64,000 bases of DNA from Achatina immaculata (lineage: Eukaryota > Mollusca > Gastropoda > Stylommatophora > Achatinidae): NCBI GenBank assembly GCA_009760885.1, contig CM019718.1, positions 30,279,530 through 30,343,529 of the forward strand. The letters are read 5' to 3'. Each line of letters starts with the position of its first letter. Position 1 is the first letter of the stretch. The notes under the pieces were generated by a model. It worked only from the letters and a program-made list of their open reading frames with translations. It had not been told where the DNA came from and did not search any database. Of this stretch, positions 61,407 through 64,000 are shown one piece after another. Made by a program: the position numbers and the translations under genes.

Positions 61407-61900
61407 GTATTTGTTGTATTTTGTGTAATAATTTTGAAAAGATAAGATGGCAACTTCTCTGATAATTATCATATATATTATAATCTTAGGAGTTGTATGG
61501 TGCTTTCATTCTCAGGTGTTTCCTGCATCTTATACTTATTTCCAAGGTAAATGCTTTTTTTTTTTAAAATGGTAGATATATCCTTATTCATATATATAAA
61601 TCAACTTTATTCTTGCCGGAGTTCACATTTAATCTGCTAATGAATAAAACTATTCTTACCTTTTTAAAAATAAACTTATTTATTTGTCATCATAGCTTTA
61701 CTACAGTGGTTTTGTGTTGATTTATGCATTTAGTTTTATATGCTTATACCCAAATATTGTTAAAATTGTTTGTGTTTTCATTAAAGTTAGTGATATAATG
61801 TGAATGATTTTACTGACAATAATTTAATCAATAGACGAAGGTCTGGAAGTCACCATTCAGAGTCGTAGTGAATGAACTTGTTTTGAATATATTGTTTTTT
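61407..61900. other. Sequence after the last visible exon
   Basis: Probably intron 33. Contains a decayed copy of the inverted-repeat retroelement family at about 61590-61740 (AATGAATAAAACTATTCTTA, ATCATAGCTTTACTACAGTG). Confidence 0.5.
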
Positions 61901-62798
61901 ATATGCTGGCCAAGAAGCAGATTATACACAAATAACTATTCAGACTGAAGTGAAAGGTGTGCAGAATGGTGAGATGCAAAGCAGCCTTGTAAGGTCAACA
62001 GCCACACTTAGTGTGCTAGATGACAAATATCCATGTGACACCTGGATACGTGTGTATACAGACGGATAAAGAGTGGAGGGGCAGGAGCACATATTGAATA
62101 TCCAAACAACACCTCTGACAAGATTTCCATACCCACTGGAAAATACTGCAACAACTTTGATGCAGAAGTTAGGGCAATTATTGCTGCAGTTGAAAAACTA
62201 TCAGACTCCAGAATTGATACATGTCCTGTAGTAATTATCACAGATGCAAGATCAGTACTGGAAGCTCTTCAGTGCAACAAACTACCAGACCTTAAGGATG
62301 CCTTGTCAAAAATTGGCTTACAACATGGAGTCACTTTGCAATGGATTCCCTCCCACTGTGGGATACCAGGCAATGAGAAAGCTGACCATCTGGCCAAAGA
62401 GGGCAGTATAATCAGAAGAAAAGCATGATAAAAACCTACAGGAAGCCACAAACACCACCACATGATGACTATCACATGCTAAACAGAAAGGAACAAGTCA
62501 CCATCTTCCGTCTCCGAACAGGACACAGCCGACTCCGAAGTCATATGTATACAAAGTTTAAGGTTGGTACTACTAATTTATGTGCATGTGCCCAGGTGCC
62601 CCAAACTGTGGAACATATCCTCCAGAACTGCACCAACTATGAAACACTGAGAAATAATTATTGGCCCAGTGAAACCACTAAAGAAGATAAGCTCTACAGT
62701 TCCATACATGAATTACAAAAAACAGTGAAATTTATCCAAGAGACAGGACTGCAGATATAGACAGACAATGTGAACGAAGAAGAAGATATGCTGGCCAA
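61901..62798 (+). mobile_element. LINE 3' fragment with RNase H domain and (GAA)n tail
   Basis: Target duplication ATATGCTGGCCAA at 61901-61913 and 62786-62798. The insert encodes an RNase H domain: a Tyr-Thr-Asp-Gly start at about 62050 then, after a frameshift, NFDAEVRAIIAAVEKLSDSR, VVIITDARSVLEAL and WIPSHCGIPGNEKADHLAKE with the catalytic Asp, Glu, Asp and His/Asp positions. Downstream, a zinc-knuckle-like CACAQVPQTVEHILQNC follows. Tail GAACGAAGAAGAAG. This is the layout of Jockey/I-type LINEs that carry RNase H. Confidence 0.92.
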
Positions 62799-63295
62799 AA
62801 TATGCTTACAAATTTTAAATTACTTAACAAAAGTTGCCAAATTCAGATGCCACCTTAAGTTGAGACTGTCAGTGTGCCACAGTTAACTTATGCACTTAAC
62901 TTTGAAATCTACTGTACTGTGAAAAGAGTATATTTCTATAAATAATTATGCTGGATGAAAATGTATAGATTTCAGCAGATATTATGGAAAAACACACTAT
63001 TCAGATATAAATGTTTATTCATTAAAAAAATTATATAAATCTATAGTGCTGATATTTTGTGCTAACATTGCTGGAATGCTGTAACAAAGTTCTGTAATTA
63101 GAATCACATGCAGTACTTGTTCTGTATTTGTTTGACTCTAGTGGTTTACTCATTTGTCCAATGGTGATGAACATATGGTGATGATGATGATGGATGATGA
63201 TGATGACATTACTAATGATGATAATAGTAGTGGTGTGGTGATGTAAAGATGATGGTATTAGTTGACAATGATTTGAAGATTTTATAATTTCCCAG
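62799..63295. other. Terminal intron sequence
   Basis: AT-rich with a (GAT)n microsatellite at 63176-63210. No exon found. Confidence 0.45.
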
Positions 63296-63620
63296 AAAAA
63301 AGAACAAATATATCTATACTACAAGAGCTTAATATTGAAGAAGGCTGGCTAGTAAAGAGGATTAAAGAGAGAAAACTTAAATATTTTAGACACATTAAAC
63401 GTCATGATAATTTAGAGAAGACTGTATTGGAAGGATACATAATGGGAAAAAGAAAAAGAGGAAGACCAAAACGAAGATGGCTGCAAGACATCGTTGAGGA
63501 TCTGCAAATGGACGCAGCTGCAGCAGGCCATCTTGCTCACAACCGAGAGGCCTACAGGAGTGCTGTTTGGGAGGCAAAGTTCCGCAAGGGACATGCAAAT
63601 GAATGAATGAATGAATGAAT
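63296..63620 (+). mobile_element. LINE family B 3' end
   Basis: Encodes [39 protein letters not shown] and [19 protein letters not shown], then a GAATGAATGAATGAATGAA tail. The C-terminal frame is intact, so this is a young 5'-truncated copy. Confidence 0.92.
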
Positions 63621-63684
63621 AATTTCCCAGGACCTGCACTGAGCTGTGATATCTTTTGTTTTGGCCAGAGATGCATCAGATCCT

Positions 63685-63790
63685 TCTGGCAAGTCTCAAG
63701 TTAAATCTCAAGCCACAACCTTTAAGTTTCAAGTCAAGTCTCAAGTCCTTGCAACCAGCATCAAGTAAAGTCTCAAGTATATGAGACAAA
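63685..63790 (+). repeat. Short degenerate tandem repeat of CAAGTCTCAAGT
   Basis: TCTCAAGT or close variants recur about every 10 to 20 bp from 63692 to 63780. No function seen; the remainder to 64000 is AT-rich and featureless. Confidence 0.65.
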
Positions 63791-64000
63791 ACACAGTGTC
63801 TGTTAGTTCCGTTTACTGTATCAACAGTTTGCCTAGCATATACAAGGGGCTGTAAGTTGTGAAAGTAATGTAAATAAAAGTGACACTATATATATTTTTT
63901 CTTCAATTTATTAAGTATCTCGGCAGCATTTACTCATTTTTATGTTAAACCATAGTAAAATTTATTAGGAATACAATATTAATCTTCAGTATAACCGTCA

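Overview
This is a eukaryotic, AT-rich animal genomic window. It has no bacterial operons, no intact tRNA or rRNA gene and no CRISPR array. One host gene runs left to right across almost all of it: an axonemal dynein heavy chain. I could assemble 33 exons (419 to 61406) whose splice phases agree at every junction. They give about 1,837 codons, from a likely initiator ATG through the N-terminal tail and most of the linker. The gene runs out of the window before AAA1. The style of the exons fits a single-headed inner-arm heavy chain; the exact paralogue (for example DNAH14-like or DNAH6-like) cannot be fixed by eye. The repeat content (RTE-like LINEs with short tandem tails, (GAA)n-tailed retroposons, tRNA-derived SINE, mariner, Tc1, TTAA-flanked inverted-repeat elements) suggests an invertebrate, plausibly a mollusc or other lophotrochozoan; that is inference.

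Layout. 1-9240: exons 1-7 with several minisatellites. Two of these (7295-8098 and 8639-9240) are tandem copies of the exon 6 and exon 7 5' splice sites. 9241-19650: exons 8-12, a GC-AG intron, two TTAA elements, a third donor-derived array after exon 10, a 31-bp intronic array, a LINE fragment with clear target duplication, and a pyrimidine-rich array abutting the exon 12 acceptor. 19650-33800: exons 13-18 among LINE copies (one with a nearly open reverse transcriptase), a large inverted repeat and two related TTAA elements. 33800-47800: exons 19-23 with mariner, Tc1 and nested LINE insertions. 47800-61406: exons 24-33 encoding the linker, with minus-strand LINE copies in the introns. 61407-64000: intron or downstream sequence with an RNase H-bearing LINE fragment.

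The most unusual feature is the recurrent tandem amplification of splice junctions inside one gene. Three exons (6, 7 and 10) have their last roughly 15-30 coding bases plus the 5' splice site expanded into 25, 21 and about 8 copies. In the exon 6 array all 25 copies keep GGTAAG at an exact 32-bp spacing. The founding duplications start at short matches shared between exon and intron. Other arrays lie just upstream of acceptors.
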